From: Mesonia sp008017825
GTDB taxonomy: Bacteria; Bacteroidota; Bacteroidia; Flavobacteriales; Flavobacteriaceae
Reading direction: 5' to 3'
Assembly (NCBI RefSeq): GCF_008017825.1
Contig: NZ_VRLS01000012.1
Span: 496,001-560,000, forward strand
DNA length: 64,000 nucleotides
Within the stretch, counting starts at the first letter, position 1; every line of letters starts with the position of its first letter. The notes beneath the pieces were generated by a model that worked only from the letters and a program-made list of their open reading frames with translations, was not told the origin of the DNA and ran no database searches. Made by a program: the position numbers and the translations under genes. Of this stretch, positions 1-8,289 are shown piece after piece.

Positions 1-1363
1 TATGAATAGAGCCTTTCTCTGTGAATTTATAAGCATTACCTAACAAGTTGGTAAGTACTTGTTGTATTCTAAAAGGATCGCTTAAAAAAGTGGCTTCTAT
101 GCTTTCATCTAAAGTGGTGTGAATTACAAGGTCTTTCTTTAAACTGGCAGGAATCGTGGCTTGAATACTGTCTTCAATTAGGTTTTTTGGCTGAAAGGGA
201 AGTTTTTCAATATGCATTTTACCTGCTTCTAGCTTAGAGAGATCTAACAAGTCATTTACCAAATGTAAAATGTAGGTAGATGATTTTTTTAAATGATCTA
301 GATGATATTGCTGTTTTTCAGATAGGGATGTTTTCTTTAGCAAGTCTGTATAACCCATAATCGTGTTTAAGGGAGATCGTAAGTCGTGTGTTACAGCTGC
401 CATGATTTGTTTTCTCCTTTTAAGTAGAAATTCCGCGTAAGCGTTACTCTTCTCTAGCTCTTCTTTATAGCGTTGGCTGCTGTTGGTGTCTTTTATAATG
501 AGAATTACAAAAAGTAAAATAGTGAGCACACAAGCAATTCCCAAAGCTGCAATTATGGTAGAGGTTTCTTCTATAACTTCTCTAGAATCATTTACCTGCT
601 GTACCGATTTTTGAATTTGTTCTCGTTCAATTTCAGATCTTATTTTTCTTAATTGAGAGGAGAGTTCTTGGTCATTTTTAAGAAGTTCATTTTCCTTCTC
701 AATCACTTCTTGTTGATACTTTCTTTCTTCTACTTCTAGTTCGCTGAGTACGTTTTTTACGGTGCTAATTAATGAATCTGCCGATTGTTGCGTAAGCGTT
801 TCTGCATTGTCTTTATCTGCATATTCTAACCACTTTACTAGTGCTTGGCGAGCCTCTGGATTGTAATCTTTAAGAAGTTCGTTATAATTATCTTCCTCAA
901 ATAAATAATTTACTTTTTGAAGGTTGTTGAGTACCCTATCATAATAATTTTCACTAGAGTTATTTTTCCTTACTTCTAACAACTCTAACAAGTTTTGCTC
1001 TTTTAAAAGCAATAAATTTTGAAGACTGTCTAATTCGTTTTTAATTTCTTCCTCTTCATAAATTTGCTTTAAATTATCAATGAGAGTAGAAATGGTGTCT
1101 AACTGCTGATTAAACTGAGGTAAATTTTCTGGTTTTTGATTTTGAATAATATCCCGACTTATAGCTTCCGCCGAATATACATTCGTTACGGCTTCACTCA
1201 TGAGTAACAATTTTTGTTGATTATTGTCACTTATTTTATTGGCACCATTTAAACCGATTACCTTGCTATAAATAAACCAAATAGAAATTGCAGCAAAAGC
1301 GGTAAGAAGTAGGTAGCCAACCACTACTTTGTAGGTAATAGAACGTTTGGTATTTTTTGCCAT
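1..1363 (-). CDS. Membrane sensor histidine kinase (3' end outside window)
   Basis: This is an inner-membrane two-component sensor, incomplete because its C-terminus lies beyond base 1. It reads leftwards from an ATG at 1363. The visible 454 residues hold a first membrane segment at about 10-30, a long periplasmic region of about 220 residues that is Gln/Glu/Leu-rich and probably a helical coiled bundle, and a second membrane segment near 255-277. The HisKA phosphoacceptor is H326, in the motif VTHDLRSPLN. At the window edge the start of the ATPase N-box is visible (QVLTNLLGNAYKF). No response regulator is in view and the ligand cannot be inferred. The class assignment is secure. Confidence 0.93.
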   Translation of the reverse strand, partial: MAKNTKRSITYKVVVGYLLLTAFAAISIWFIYSKVIGLNGANKISDNNQQKLLLMSEAVTNVYSAEAISRDIIQNQKPENLPQFNQQLDTISTLIDNLKQIYEEEEIKNELDSLQNLLLLKEQNLLELLEVRKNNSSENYYDRVLNNLQKVNYLFEEDNYNELLKDYNPEARQALVKWLEYADKDNAETLTQQSADSLISTVKNVLSELEVEERKYQQEVIEKENELLKNDQELSSQLRKIRSEIEREQIQKSVQQVNDSREVIEETSTIIAALGIACVLTILLFVILIIKDTNSSQRYKEELEKSNAYAEFLLKRRKQIMAAVTHDLRSPLNTIMGYTDLLKKTSLSEKQQYHLDHLKKSSTYILHLVNDLLDLSKLEAGKMHIEKLPFQPKNLIEDSIQATIPASLKKDLVIHTTLDESIEATFLSDPFRIQQVLTNLLGNAYKFTEKGSIH

Positions 1364-1426
1364 ATTCAAAAGTAAAATGCTTTCTTCAAAATCTACTTAA
1401 AATTATGGTAAATTAAAAAATAACAT

Positions 1427-1434
1427 TAGTTTTG
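1427..1434 (+). promoter_or_regulatory. Candidate -7 box TAGTTTTG for the riboswitch transcript
   Basis: The octamer matches the Bacteroidota -7 consensus TAnnTTTG and lies just upstream of the TPP aptamer. No clear TTG stands 19-20 nt upstream, so support is partial. Confidence 0.4.
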
Positions 1435-1436
1435 CA

Positions 1437-1520
1437 GCCAATCTCAAAGGGGTGCCTTTTTAGGCTGAGATCATACCCAATGAACCTGGGCAGGTAATGC
1501 TGCCAAGGGAAATGCAAAAG
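1437..1520 (+). promoter_or_regulatory. TPP riboswitch (THI element)
   Basis: The conserved aptamer blocks are present in order: GGGGTGCC at about 1449, GGCTGAGA at about 1463, ACCC, GAACCTGG, a GGTAATGCTGCC arm, and AAGGGAAA before 1513. These bind thiamine pyrophosphate and are followed by a Rho-independent terminator and a TonB-dependent receptor, so high TPP should switch the receptor off. CAAAAGC at 1515-1521 can pair with GCTTTTG at 1531-1537 in a separate hairpin. TTTTGCA at 1430-1436 is complementary to TGCAAAA at 1513-1519 and could form P1, but it overlaps the candidate -7 box, so the exact 5' limit is uncertain. Confidence 0.95.
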
Positions 1521-1548
1521 CTTGCTAGCGGCTTTTGTTGTATGCGCT

Positions 1549-1585
1549 CCTGAACGACTATCGTAGTCTTCAGGATTTTTTATTT
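1549..1585 (+). terminator. Riboswitch expression-platform terminator
   Basis: CCTGAA at 1549-1554 pairs with TTCAGG at 1569-1574, and GACTA pairs with TAGTC inside the stem, with one bulge. A run of T follows at 1576-1581. The hairpin lies between the aptamer and the receptor start codon, as expected for transcription-termination control. Confidence 0.85.
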
Positions 1586-1637
1586 AATTTAAAACCAAAG
1601 AATAATCGCCCCTTTTATTCGTAAAAAAACATTACGA

Positions 1638-4034
1638 ATGAAAAATGTATTATTTGTGGCAGCTTTGTTGCTTGGTCTTCAAAGTTTTGCTCAGCAATCC
1701 TATCAATTAAAGGGAAAAGTAAGCCGAGAGGGTGAAGTTTTACCCAATGTAAATGTCCAGGTTGTAGGTACTGGTCAAGGTACTGTAACCAATTTGTATG
1801 GAGAGTATCAACTCACTTTACAAGAAGGAAATTATGAAATTAGCTTTACGTATGGAAACATAAAAACTATAGAAGTTAATCTTACTTCTAACCAAACTTT
1901 AGACGTTACTTTAGACAAGAGCGAAGAGGCTTTAGAAGAAGTTTTTTTATCCTCCATTAGAGTAGATGCAGATTCTCCTATTACGTTTAGCAATTTAAGC
2001 AATAAAGAGATTGAAGAACGTAATTTAGGTCAGGATATTCCTGTTTTGATGAATTATTTACCATCGGTGGTGACTACGACAGATGCAGGTAACGGAGTTG
2101 GTTACACCGGTTTGCGTGTCCGCGGAAGCGATGCAACTAGAACCAATGTAACCATTAATGGTATTCCTTATAACGATGCCGAAAGTCAGGGATCTTTTTG
2201 GGTAAATTTAGGCGATATTGCATCCTCTGTAGAAAATATTCAGTTACAGCGAGGAGTGGGAACTTCGACCAACGGAGCTGGTGCTTTTGGAGCAAGTCTT
2301 AATATTTTGACAGATCGTTATAGTGAAGAAGCTTACGCGGAAGTTTCTAATAGTTACGGTTCTTATAATACTCATAAACATACCGCTAAATTTAGTACGG
2401 GTTTATTTAATAATCATTGGGAGTTTGCAGGAAGAGCTTCTTTAATTAAAAGTGATGGTTATATAGATCGTGCAGAGTCTGAGCTAAAATCTTACTTTTT
2501 ACAAGGAGCTTATGTAAATAATAACACTTTGGTAAAAGCACTTGCTTTTGGTGGAAAGGAAAGAACCTACCAAGCTTGGTATGGGATTGATGGAGATCAA
2601 TTAAAAGAAGATAGAAAATATAACCCTGCAGGGGAATATACCGACGAAAACGGAAACGTAAAATATTACGATAATCAAACCGATAACTACCAACAAGACC
2701 ATTATCAATTGCTATGGGATCAAAAATACGATAGAAATTGGTCTTCAAATGTAGGTTTGCATTATACTTATGGTAGAGGTTATTACGAGGAATACCAAGA
2801 AGATGCAGTATTGGGAGAATACGGTTTATCCGATTTTACAGCAAATGGAGAAGATATAACCACATCAGATTTGGTAAATAGAAGTTGGTTGGATAATCAT
2901 TTCTACGGAGTTACCTTTAATGGAACTTACCAAGATGAAAAGATGGAATTTATTCTTGGAGGAGGAATTAACAAGTACGAAGGCGATCACTTTGGAGAAG
3001 TTATTTATACACGTTTTGCACAAAACAATGATCCTTATGAAGATTACTATTTTAATGTAGCCGAAAAAACAGATTTTAATATCTATGGGAAAGCTACAGT
3101 TGCTGTGATAGAAAATTTAAAAGCCTTTGGAGATTTACAATTAAGAACCATAAACTATACTACAGAAGGACCATTAGAAGAAGGAGTTGAACTTCCTGTA
3201 GATGATAGCTTTACTTTTTTCAACCCTAAAGTAGGATTAAATTATAAGCTAACTACCGCTAGTCAACTTTATGCTTCTGTAGCTGTTGCGCATCGCGAAC
3301 CTACAAGAACAGATTATGAAAACGCTCTTTTTAATGGTGCCGATCAACCTGAAGAAGAAAAACTAACCGATTATGAATTAGGTTACCGTTTAAAGAGAGA
3401 GAAGTTTCAGGTGAATGCTAATTTGTACTTTATGAACTATAAAAATCAATTGGTTTTAACTGGAGAAATTGATGATGAAGGAGCAGCAGTACGTGAAAAT
3501 AGCGGAGATAGTTACCGTTTAGGAATAGAGGTAGAAGCTTCAGTACAATTGTTAGAAAAATTGAGCATCCATCCTAATGTGGCTTTAAGCCGAAATAAAA
3601 ACAGAGATTTCAATACTCAATTTGATGGCGAGTTACAAGATTTTGGTGATACCGATATTTCTTTCTCTCCAGAAGTAGTAGCAGGTAATAGAATAAGTTA
3701 TTCTCCCATAAACGGTTTACAACTAAATTGGCTAAGCAAATTTGTTGGGGAGCAATATATGAGTAATATAGAATCGAGAGCTTCTTTATTAGAAAGCTAT
3801 TTTATTAATGATTTTAATGTGCAGTACGTTTGGAAAAAAGCACCTTTATTTAAAGAAGTTGTTTTTACAGGATTAATCAACAATATATTTGATGTAGAAT
3901 ATGTATCTAACGGATACTACTTTTCTTATGATGACGATTTTTCAAATCCGGGTACAGTAACCACTATAGAAGGAGCAGGTTACTATCCACAAGCTACTAT
4001 CAACTTTTTAGCTGGCATTACTTTAAAATTCTAA
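1638..4034 (+). CDS. TonB-dependent outer-membrane receptor, probably thiamine-related
   Basis: This is an outer-membrane active transporter. Residues 1-18 form a signal peptide ending in SFAQ. Residues 22-100 form a carboxypeptidase-regulatory-like N-terminal domain typical of Bacteroidota receptors. A plug domain (about 110-225) contains the LRVRGSDATRTNVTINGIPY stretch. The rest, to residue 798, is beta-barrel ending in a terminal aromatic (KF). The TPP riboswitch directly upstream is the best evidence for substrate: THI-regulated TonB receptors of Bacteroidota are predicted thiamine or thiamine-precursor importers. No SusD-like partner or inner-membrane permease is adjacent. A strong terminator follows, so the gene is monocistronic. 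Confidence 0.92.
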   Translation: MKNVLFVAALLLGLQSFAQQSYQLKGKVSREGEVLPNVNVQVVGTGQGTVTNLYGEYQLTLQEGNYEISFTYGNIKTIEVNLTSNQTLDVTLDKSEEALEEVFLSSIRVDADSPITFSNLSNKEIEERNLGQDIPVLMNYLPSVVTTTDAGNGVGYTGLRVRGSDATRTNVTINGIPYNDAESQGSFWVNLGDIASSVENIQLQRGVGTSTNGAGAFGASLNILTDRYSEEAYAEVSNSYGSYNTHKHTAKFSTGLFNNHWEFAGRASLIKSDGYIDRAESELKSYFLQGAYVNNNTLVKALAFGGKERTYQAWYGIDGDQLKEDRKYNPAGEYTDENGNVKYYDNQTDNYQQDHYQLLWDQKYDRNWSSNVGLHYTYGRGYYEEYQEDAVLGEYGLSDFTANGEDITTSDLVNRSWLDNHFYGVTFNGTYQDEKMEFILGGGINKYEGDHFGEVIYTRFAQNNDPYEDYYFNVAEKTDFNIYGKATVAVIENLKAFGDLQLRTINYTTEGPLEEGVELPVDDSFTFFNPKVGLNYKLTTASQLYASVAVAHREPTRTDYENALFNGADQPEEEKLTDYELGYRLKREKFQVNANLYFMNYKNQLVLTGEIDDEGAAVRENSGDSYRLGIEVEASVQLLEKLSIHPNVALSRNKNRDFNTQFDGELQDFGDTDISFSPEVVAGNRISYSPINGLQLNWLSKFVGEQYMSNIESRASLLESYFINDFNVQYVWKKAPLFKEVVFTGLINNIFDVEYVSNGYYFSYDDDFSNPGTVTTIEGAGYYPQATINFLAGITLKF

Positions 4035-4062
4035 ATACTTTAAAATTTCCTTATAAATTTAA

Positions 4063-4097
4063 AAAACGGTTTAGATTTTTCTAAGCCGTTTTTTTTA
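4063..4097 (+). terminator. Rho-independent terminator after the TonB receptor
   Basis: AAACGGTTTAGA pairs with TCTAAGCCGTTT (one G-T pair) around a short T-rich loop. A run of eight T follows. Confidence 0.85.
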
Positions 4098-4133
4098 TAC
4101 TTATATTTATAAAACTAACACCACCAGATAATT

Positions 4134-4832
4134 ATGAGGAAAATTACTTTTATACTTTTTTTATTGTTCAGCTTTAAGAGTTTTACGCAAGTAGCTCCGC
4201 TACAAGATTACACTTAGTATTTAGAAAAATTAGTTATTAGCGGAAATGATATTTTACCTCCTACTGATTATCAAAATTTTTATACAGTAACTTTTGACAA
4301 TAGTTACCCTTATTGTTTATTTGATGCTCCATGTTACCCGTTAGATACTGATTTGGTCTATAATCAAAATCAAAGTTTTAATATTAATAATACGAGTTGT
4401 CCTCTAGATTGTGGAGGAGTACCAGTTTATGCTATAGATTTTGAAGAAATATTTATGGATGATTTTACAAACTTAGGTTTGCCTGGCTTTAATCCCTATA
4501 TCTACGTATTTAGTACTTTTTCTAATTATATAGAATTGACAATAACAAATGGCAATGGAGATCAAGCTGTCTACCGTAATCAACAACTTGCGGTGTCTAA
4601 GAAGGAGAAACTAGAGGTGAATCTCTACCCTAACCCTGTAAGCAGTAATTTTCAATTAGAGTGTAAAGAAGAAATAAAATCAGTTCGTGTTTTTTCCGTT
4701 AACGGAAAAGAGATTTTAAAATATAAAGAAGCCAAATCTAATTACGATATTTCTCATTTCAACTCTGGTATCTATTTTGTAGAAGTTGAGGGTAGACGAA
4801 GTAAGAGTATTCTTAAGTTGATAAAACGCTAA
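4134..4832 (+). pseudogene. Secreted T9SS type A sorting-domain protein, interrupted by an in-frame TAG
   Basis: From the ATG at 4134 the frame gives a signal peptide (MRKITFILFLLFSF...FTQ) and then meets TAG at 4215-4217 as codon 28. The same frame continues without further stop to 4832. The C-terminal ~80 residues are a type A T9SS sorting domain (VNLYPNPVSSNFQLE, then SNYDISHFNSGIYFVEVEG and a basic end), which directs outer-membrane translocation and surface attachment. The interruption reads DYT*YLEKLVI. Related flavobacterial proteins often have Trp there (from memory), so one TGG to TAG change would explain it. It may be a real nonsense mutation or a base error. Confidence 0.8.
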
Positions 4833-4842
4833 AAACAAAACA

Positions 4843-4875
4843 AAACCCCTGAAAAGATAATTTCAAGGGTTTTTA
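4843..4875. terminator. Bidirectional terminator between convergent genes
   Basis: An A-rich flank, AACCCCTGAAA paired with TTTCAAGGGTT, and a T run. It can serve both the sorting-domain gene (+) and the lipoprotein gene at 4898 (-). Confidence 0.8.
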
Positions 4876-4897
4876 AAATTTAAAGAAGGAATATATT

Positions 4898-5338
4898 TTA
4901 ATTTCTCACATTTAATAATCCGTTACCGCTACTGACCACACGGTATCTAAATAGAGGATACTCTAAATCCTCTTCCTCTCCTTCAACTACTCCACCAGTA
5001 AATAAATCGTATGTATTTCCCTCACAAGAACAGTAAAGTTGTACACCGTCAACTTCCATAACTACACATTCATTTTTTCTAGGGTGGTTAGGATCAGCAG
5101 CATCATAAGCTACAAACGCGTCGGTTCCACTTTTCATAATTACGACTCCGCCATTTCCATAGTTAGGAACATACACAGGACTAGAAGGGAAATTGAGACT
5201 ATTGTATTGTGGTAAACTTAGATCAATTTGAAAGTTCACATTTACATCTAATAAGTTAGGATTATTGTTTAAAGTATCATCGTCGCTACAAGCTACAGTT
5301 GCAGTAATTAGTAACATTCCGATAAGGAAATTTTTCAT
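4898..5338 (-). CDS. Lipoprotein with degenerate Rieske-like fold
   Basis: The start is taken at the ATG at 5338 because the lipoprotein signal follows at once: a hydrophobic stretch ending TATVAC, then SDDD. An upstream in-frame extension to 5359 has no signal character. The mature 130 residues resemble flavobacterial Rieske-like lipoproteins, with a CVVM / YCSCEGNTYDLFTG region where true Rieske proteins have CxH and CxxH. The histidine ligands of the 2Fe-2S cluster are missing, so cluster binding is unlikely. It would sit in a periplasm-facing membrane. Function unknown. It diverges from greA. Confidence 0.75.
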   Translation of the reverse strand: MKNFLIGMLLITATVACSDDDTLNNNPNLLDVNVNFQIDLSLPQYNSLNFPSSPVYVPNYGNGGVVIMKSGTDAFVAYDAADPNHPRKNECVVMEVDGVQLYCSCEGNTYDLFTGGVVEGEEEDLEYPLFRYRVVSSGNGLLNVRN

Positions 5339-5369
5339 GAGAATTATTTTTGGCTGCAATTTAATATAA

Positions 5370-5400
5370 TTGCTAAGCTTGTTAAAATTTATTATCTTTG
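5370..5400 (+). promoter_or_regulatory. greA promoter (TTG-N20-TATCTTTG)
   Basis: TTG at 5370-5372 and TATCTTTG at 5393-5400 with a 20-nt spacer match the Bacteroidota housekeeping promoter at both elements. Transcription should start near 5406, just before the leader hairpin. Confidence 0.7.
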
Positions 5401-5410
5401 TTTGTATCGG

Positions 5411-5436
5411 AATCCCATGCGAGTGGGATTCTTTTT
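5411..5436 (+). terminator. Terminator-like hairpin in the greA leader
   Basis: AATCCCA (5411-5417) pairs with TGGGATT (5424-5430) around a 6-nt loop and is followed by CTTTTT. It begins only a few bases after the predicted transcription start and about 20 nt before the greA start codon, so it could act as an attenuator. Confidence 0.6.
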
Positions 5437-5456
5437 GTTATATAAACGATGAAGTT

Positions 5457-5933
5457 ATGAGTAAAGTATCTTATTATACTGCAGAGGGTTTAAAAAAATT
5501 AAAAGACGAATTAAACCAGCTAAGAGACATTGAAAGACCTAAAGCTTCTCAGGCTATTGCCGAAGCTAGAGATAAGGGAGATTTGAGTGAAAATGCCGAG
5601 TATGATGCTGCTAAAGAAGCGCAAGGTTTACTAGAAATGAAAATATCTAAATTAGAAGCTGTAGTTTCTAATGCAAGAATTATTGATGAATCTCAATTAG
5701 ATACTTCAAAAGTATTGATTCATAGTACGGTAAAAATAAAAAATACCACCAATGGTATGGAAGTAACTTACAAATTGGTAGCTCAAAGTGAAGCCGATTT
5801 AAAGTCGGGTAAAATTTCTGTAGATTCTCCTATTGGTAAAGGTTTATTAGGAAAAGAAGTAGGTGATAATGCCGAAATACAAGTGCCTAACGGAACCATG
5901 ACTTTTGAAATTCTTGAAATTTCTAGAGTGTAA
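5457..5933 (+). CDS. greA: Transcript cleavage factor GreA
   Basis: GreA rescues backtracked RNA polymerase by stimulating cleavage of the nascent transcript through the secondary channel. The start is set at the ATG at 5457 (MSKVSYYTAEGL). A longer in-frame extension to 5370 would run through the promoter and leader hairpin and has no GreA similarity. The protein is 158 residues, the usual family length. It has an N-terminal coiled coil with the acidic tip (DKGDLSENAEYDAAKE, about 40-55) and a C-terminal FKBP-like domain (SPIGKGLLGKEVGD, about 120-133). It is probably monocistronic or read through into the next lipoprotein gene. Confidence 0.97.
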   Translation: MSKVSYYTAEGLKKLKDELNQLRDIERPKASQAIAEARDKGDLSENAEYDAAKEAQGLLEMKISKLEAVVSNARIIDESQLDTSKVLIHSTVKIKNTTNGMEVTYKLVAQSEADLKSGKISVDSPIGKGLLGKEVGDNAEIQVPNGTMTFEILEISRV

Positions 5934-5946
5934 AAATTTTTAATGA

Positions 5947-6444
5947 ATGATCTATAAAAAATTAATTTTAAAAGTACCATTGTTTTTACTAAGCTTATTT
6001 TTAGTTTTAAGCTGTTCTTCTGATGATGATAAAGCACAGGATTACCCAGTAGGGTATGTTTTAAATTACACAGCAAAGTTAACTAATACTGAAGGTGTTT
6101 ATGAAGTAAGCTTTATAAACGATGATATTAATAGTGCGGAAGATAATACCATAACTCATGATGTTGAAGAAGACGGAATAGCATCAGATTCAAATATCGG
6201 AGCTGGTACTTTTTTTGAGATTGAAAATAATATTGTAGGTGTCAAATTTGAAGTAGTTTCTGGGGATATTAATTTGTCAAATTTTCAAGTTACAGTAAAA
6301 GAGAATAATGAAACCGGAAAAACTTTGGGAGTTTTTGAAGAAGGGATAGATACTATATCTGTTACCAACGGAGAGTCTTTGTATTCAAGTATTGAAATTT
6401 TGTTTAATACTGAAACAAGAAGTTTCATGAAGAATTTAGAATAG
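5947..6444 (+). CDS. Small lipoprotein of unknown function
   Basis: The protein is 165 residues. A basic and hydrophobic start is followed by the lipobox LVLSC and an SSDDD linker, the usual Bacteroidota lipoprotein export signal for surface or outer-membrane lipoproteins. The mature part is acidic and predicted all-beta (alternating hydrophobic strands, VGVKFEVVSGDINLSNFQVTV), without a domain I recognise. It lies 13 nt after greA on the same strand and ends at a strong bidirectional terminator. Confidence 0.7.
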   Translation: MIYKKLILKVPLFLLSLFLVLSCSSDDDKAQDYPVGYVLNYTAKLTNTEGVYEVSFINDDINSAEDNTITHDVEEDGIASDSNIGAGTFFEIENNIVGVKFEVVSGDINLSNFQVTVKENNETGKTLGVFEEGIDTISVTNGESLYSSIEILFNTETRSFMKNLE

Positions 6445-6460
6445 AATTAGAAATACATAT

Positions 6461-6494
6461 AAAAAAGCCTTTTCATTTCTGAAAAGGCTTTTTT
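6461..6494. terminator. Bidirectional terminator, lipoprotein / arsM
   Basis: A 13-bp stem (AAAAAGCCTTTTC with GAAAAGGCTTTTT) around a 6-nt loop, with A and T tracts on the two sides, lies between convergent genes. Confidence 0.85.
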
Positions 6495-6505
6495 ATATGA
6501 AATTT

Positions 6506-7474
6506 TTAGCAACAACCGCCTCCATCATAATGGAAGGTAGATTCGCTAATAAAAATATCATCTCTTTTGAGATTTTGTAATGCGCCAGCTGTTTTGTCAC
6601 AAATGGCAATAGGTTGATTTTTTAGAAGTATATGTCCTTTTTCATCATCAAAAAAATCATCTTGTCCAAAATAGATAGCTGCTTTCCCTGTAAAAACGCA
6701 AGGACCATCTTCTGGCATAGGGTCTTTGATTGCAGCCACCTCTATACTTTCAATATAGATCATTTCTTCGGTTGGGTAGTTTTTAGCATCTAAAATTCGG
6801 TAGGGTTTTTTAGCTCTAATTTCTATCGTCCCAAAGCCAGCATCGGTAAGCATTTTTACGTATTCTTTTAAAGGAAGACTTCCGCTAAGGCAAAGGGCAC
6901 GCAAACGCTCATCATTCCGTAAAGTTTCATTCATCTCCTGTTCGCAAATAGGATCGCTCATCACTAATTTCCCATTGGGTTTTAATACACGATACATTTC
7001 GGCAATTGCTTTTTTAAGTTCTTCTGTTTTAAAAATGTTGAACAAGCAATTTTGAGCAGCAACATCTATAGAATTATCTTCTACTGGTAAACGCAAAGCA
7101 TCTCCTTTTTTAAGATCTACAAATTCAGATTTAAACCAAGGGTTAGTTTCTTCGGCTTCTTTAAAGTTTTTACGAGAAGCTTCTAACATTTCATCGACAA
7201 CATCTACGCCTATAACTCCGTTTTTTTGTCTAGAAAAGTAAGCAAACTGTAAAAGCTCCATTCCGCCACCTACGCCTACATATAAGGTTTTGGGATTATT
7301 TACTAAATCTCTTGCATGGACTGTACTACCACAACCATAGTTCATTTCTTGCATTATCTTAGGGATTTTTAACCCTGGCAATTCCCATACGGGATTGGTA
7401 GTACAACACAAACCTACATCTGGTGTAAGTGCAGCTTCTTTGTACACATCTTTTGTGGTTTCTAGATAGCTCAT
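6506..7474 (-). CDS. arsM: Arsenosugar-type arsenite S-adenosylmethionine methyltransferase
   Basis: ArsM transfers methyl groups from SAM to As(III), giving the dimethylarsenic used in arsenosugars. The class I SAM fold is visible, with motif I VGVGGGMELL at 66-75 and IGVDVVDEML at 88-97. Many cysteines suit thiol arsenic chemistry: C23-C24, C48, C143, C177, C195, C259, C292 and a terminal GGGCC (C321-C322). At 322 residues it matches the arsenosugar-associated branch rather than the shorter detoxification enzymes. It is the last gene of a minus-strand operon, 4 nt after the PNP gene. The radical SAM partner ArsS is not in this window. Confidence 0.93.
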   Translation of the reverse strand: MSYLETTKDVYKEAALTPDVGLCCTTNPVWELPGLKIPKIMQEMNYGCGSTVHARDLVNNPKTLYVGVGGGMELLQFAYFSRQKNGVIGVDVVDEMLEASRKNFKEAEETNPWFKSEFVDLKKGDALRLPVEDNSIDVAAQNCLFNIFKTEELKKAIAEMYRVLKPNGKLVMSDPICEQEMNETLRNDERLRALCLSGSLPLKEYVKMLTDAGFGTIEIRAKKPYRILDAKNYPTEEMIYIESIEVAAIKDPMPEDGPCVFTGKAAIYFGQDDFFDDEKGHILLKNQPIAICDKTAGALQNLKRDDIFISESTFHYDGGGCC

Positions 7475-7478
7475 ATAA

Positions 7479-8288
7479 TTATAGAGATTTAATTAATTCT
7501 TTAAAAAGGGTAATCATTTGCGGTTCAGCTTTCGCAGCCATCGCCATAATTTCTTGAATATCTACTGGCTTTAAATGATCTGGGTCGCATTCATCTGTTA
7601 AAACGGAAACAGCAACTACTGGGAGTTTTAAATGGTTGGCCACTATAATTTCGGGAACTGTACTCATTCCTACGGCATCTGCTCCAATAATTTTTAGGTA
7701 ACGATATTCTGCTCTGGTTTCAAGTTGAGGTCCTACTACAGAGGCATAAACTCCTTCGTGCAAATTAATATTATTTTCTTTAGCAGTCTTCTTTAGGATT
7801 TCGCCCATTTTTTGGTCGTAAGGCTGACTCATATCTACAAAGCGCTCTCCATATTTAGAGACGCCCTTAAAGGCAAGAGGAGAGTCTCCTAACAAATTAA
7901 TATGATCATCGATAAGCATTAATTCACCTTTTTTAAAGTTGGTATTGATGGCTCCAGAAGCATTAGAGACTAGTAGCTTTTTAACGCCTAATTGATGCAT
8001 AATTCTTACAGGAAAGGTAACATCTTTTAGGCTATAGCCTTCGTAATAATGAAAACGACCTTGCATAACTACCGCTTTTTTGCCTTCAATAATACCGTAG
8101 ATTAGTTTTCCTTTGTGAAATTCTACAGTGGCGGTGGGAAAATGCGGAATGTGATTGTAGCTTACTTCGTGAATAATTTCCATTTCATCAAGAAGCTTTC
8201 CTAATCCAGTTCCTAAAATAATTCCTATTTCTGGGTTTTCAAATCCTCGTTGTTGTAAGTAGCTGGTAGTTTGTTCTATGTATTGCAT
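7479..8288 (-). CDS. Purine-nucleoside phosphorylase, trimeric family, probably adenine-nucleoside type
   Basis: It cleaves a nucleoside with phosphate, releasing base and ribose 1-phosphate. Family motifs are GTGLG (26-30), GRFHYYEGY with H80, NASGAIN (109-115), GPQLETRAEYR with E190, and VGMSTVPE (206-213). At the base-recognition site the usual Thr-Asn is Thr231-Asp232. Asp there accepts a 6-amino purine in the MTA phosphorylase branch and in engineered human PNP. That suits removal of adenine from a dimethylarsinoyl-adenosine intermediate of arsenosugar synthesis. It lies 1 nt after the glycosyltransferase gene and 4 nt before arsM. A housekeeping PNP role cannot be excluded. Confidence 0.92.
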   Translation of the reverse strand: MQYIEQTTSYLQQRGFENPEIGIILGTGLGKLLDEMEIIHEVSYNHIPHFPTATVEFHKGKLIYGIIEGKKAVVMQGRFHYYEGYSLKDVTFPVRIMHQLGVKKLLVSNASGAINTNFKKGELMLIDDHINLLGDSPLAFKGVSKYGERFVDMSQPYDQKMGEILKKTAKENNINLHEGVYASVVGPQLETRAEYRYLKIIGADAVGMSTVPEIIVANHLKLPVVAVSVLTDECDPDHLKPVDIQEIMAMAAKAEPQMITLFKELIKSL

Positions 8289-8289
8289 A

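Noticed and set aside
2446..2748. Antisense reading frames within the TonB receptor and other large genes
   Set aside because: They lack signals, overlap conserved genes completely and show no protein-like pattern.
5370..5456. Longer N-terminus for GreA starting at 5370
   Set aside because: The extension covers the promoter and leader hairpin and has no similarity to GreA. The ATG at 5457 gives the standard length.
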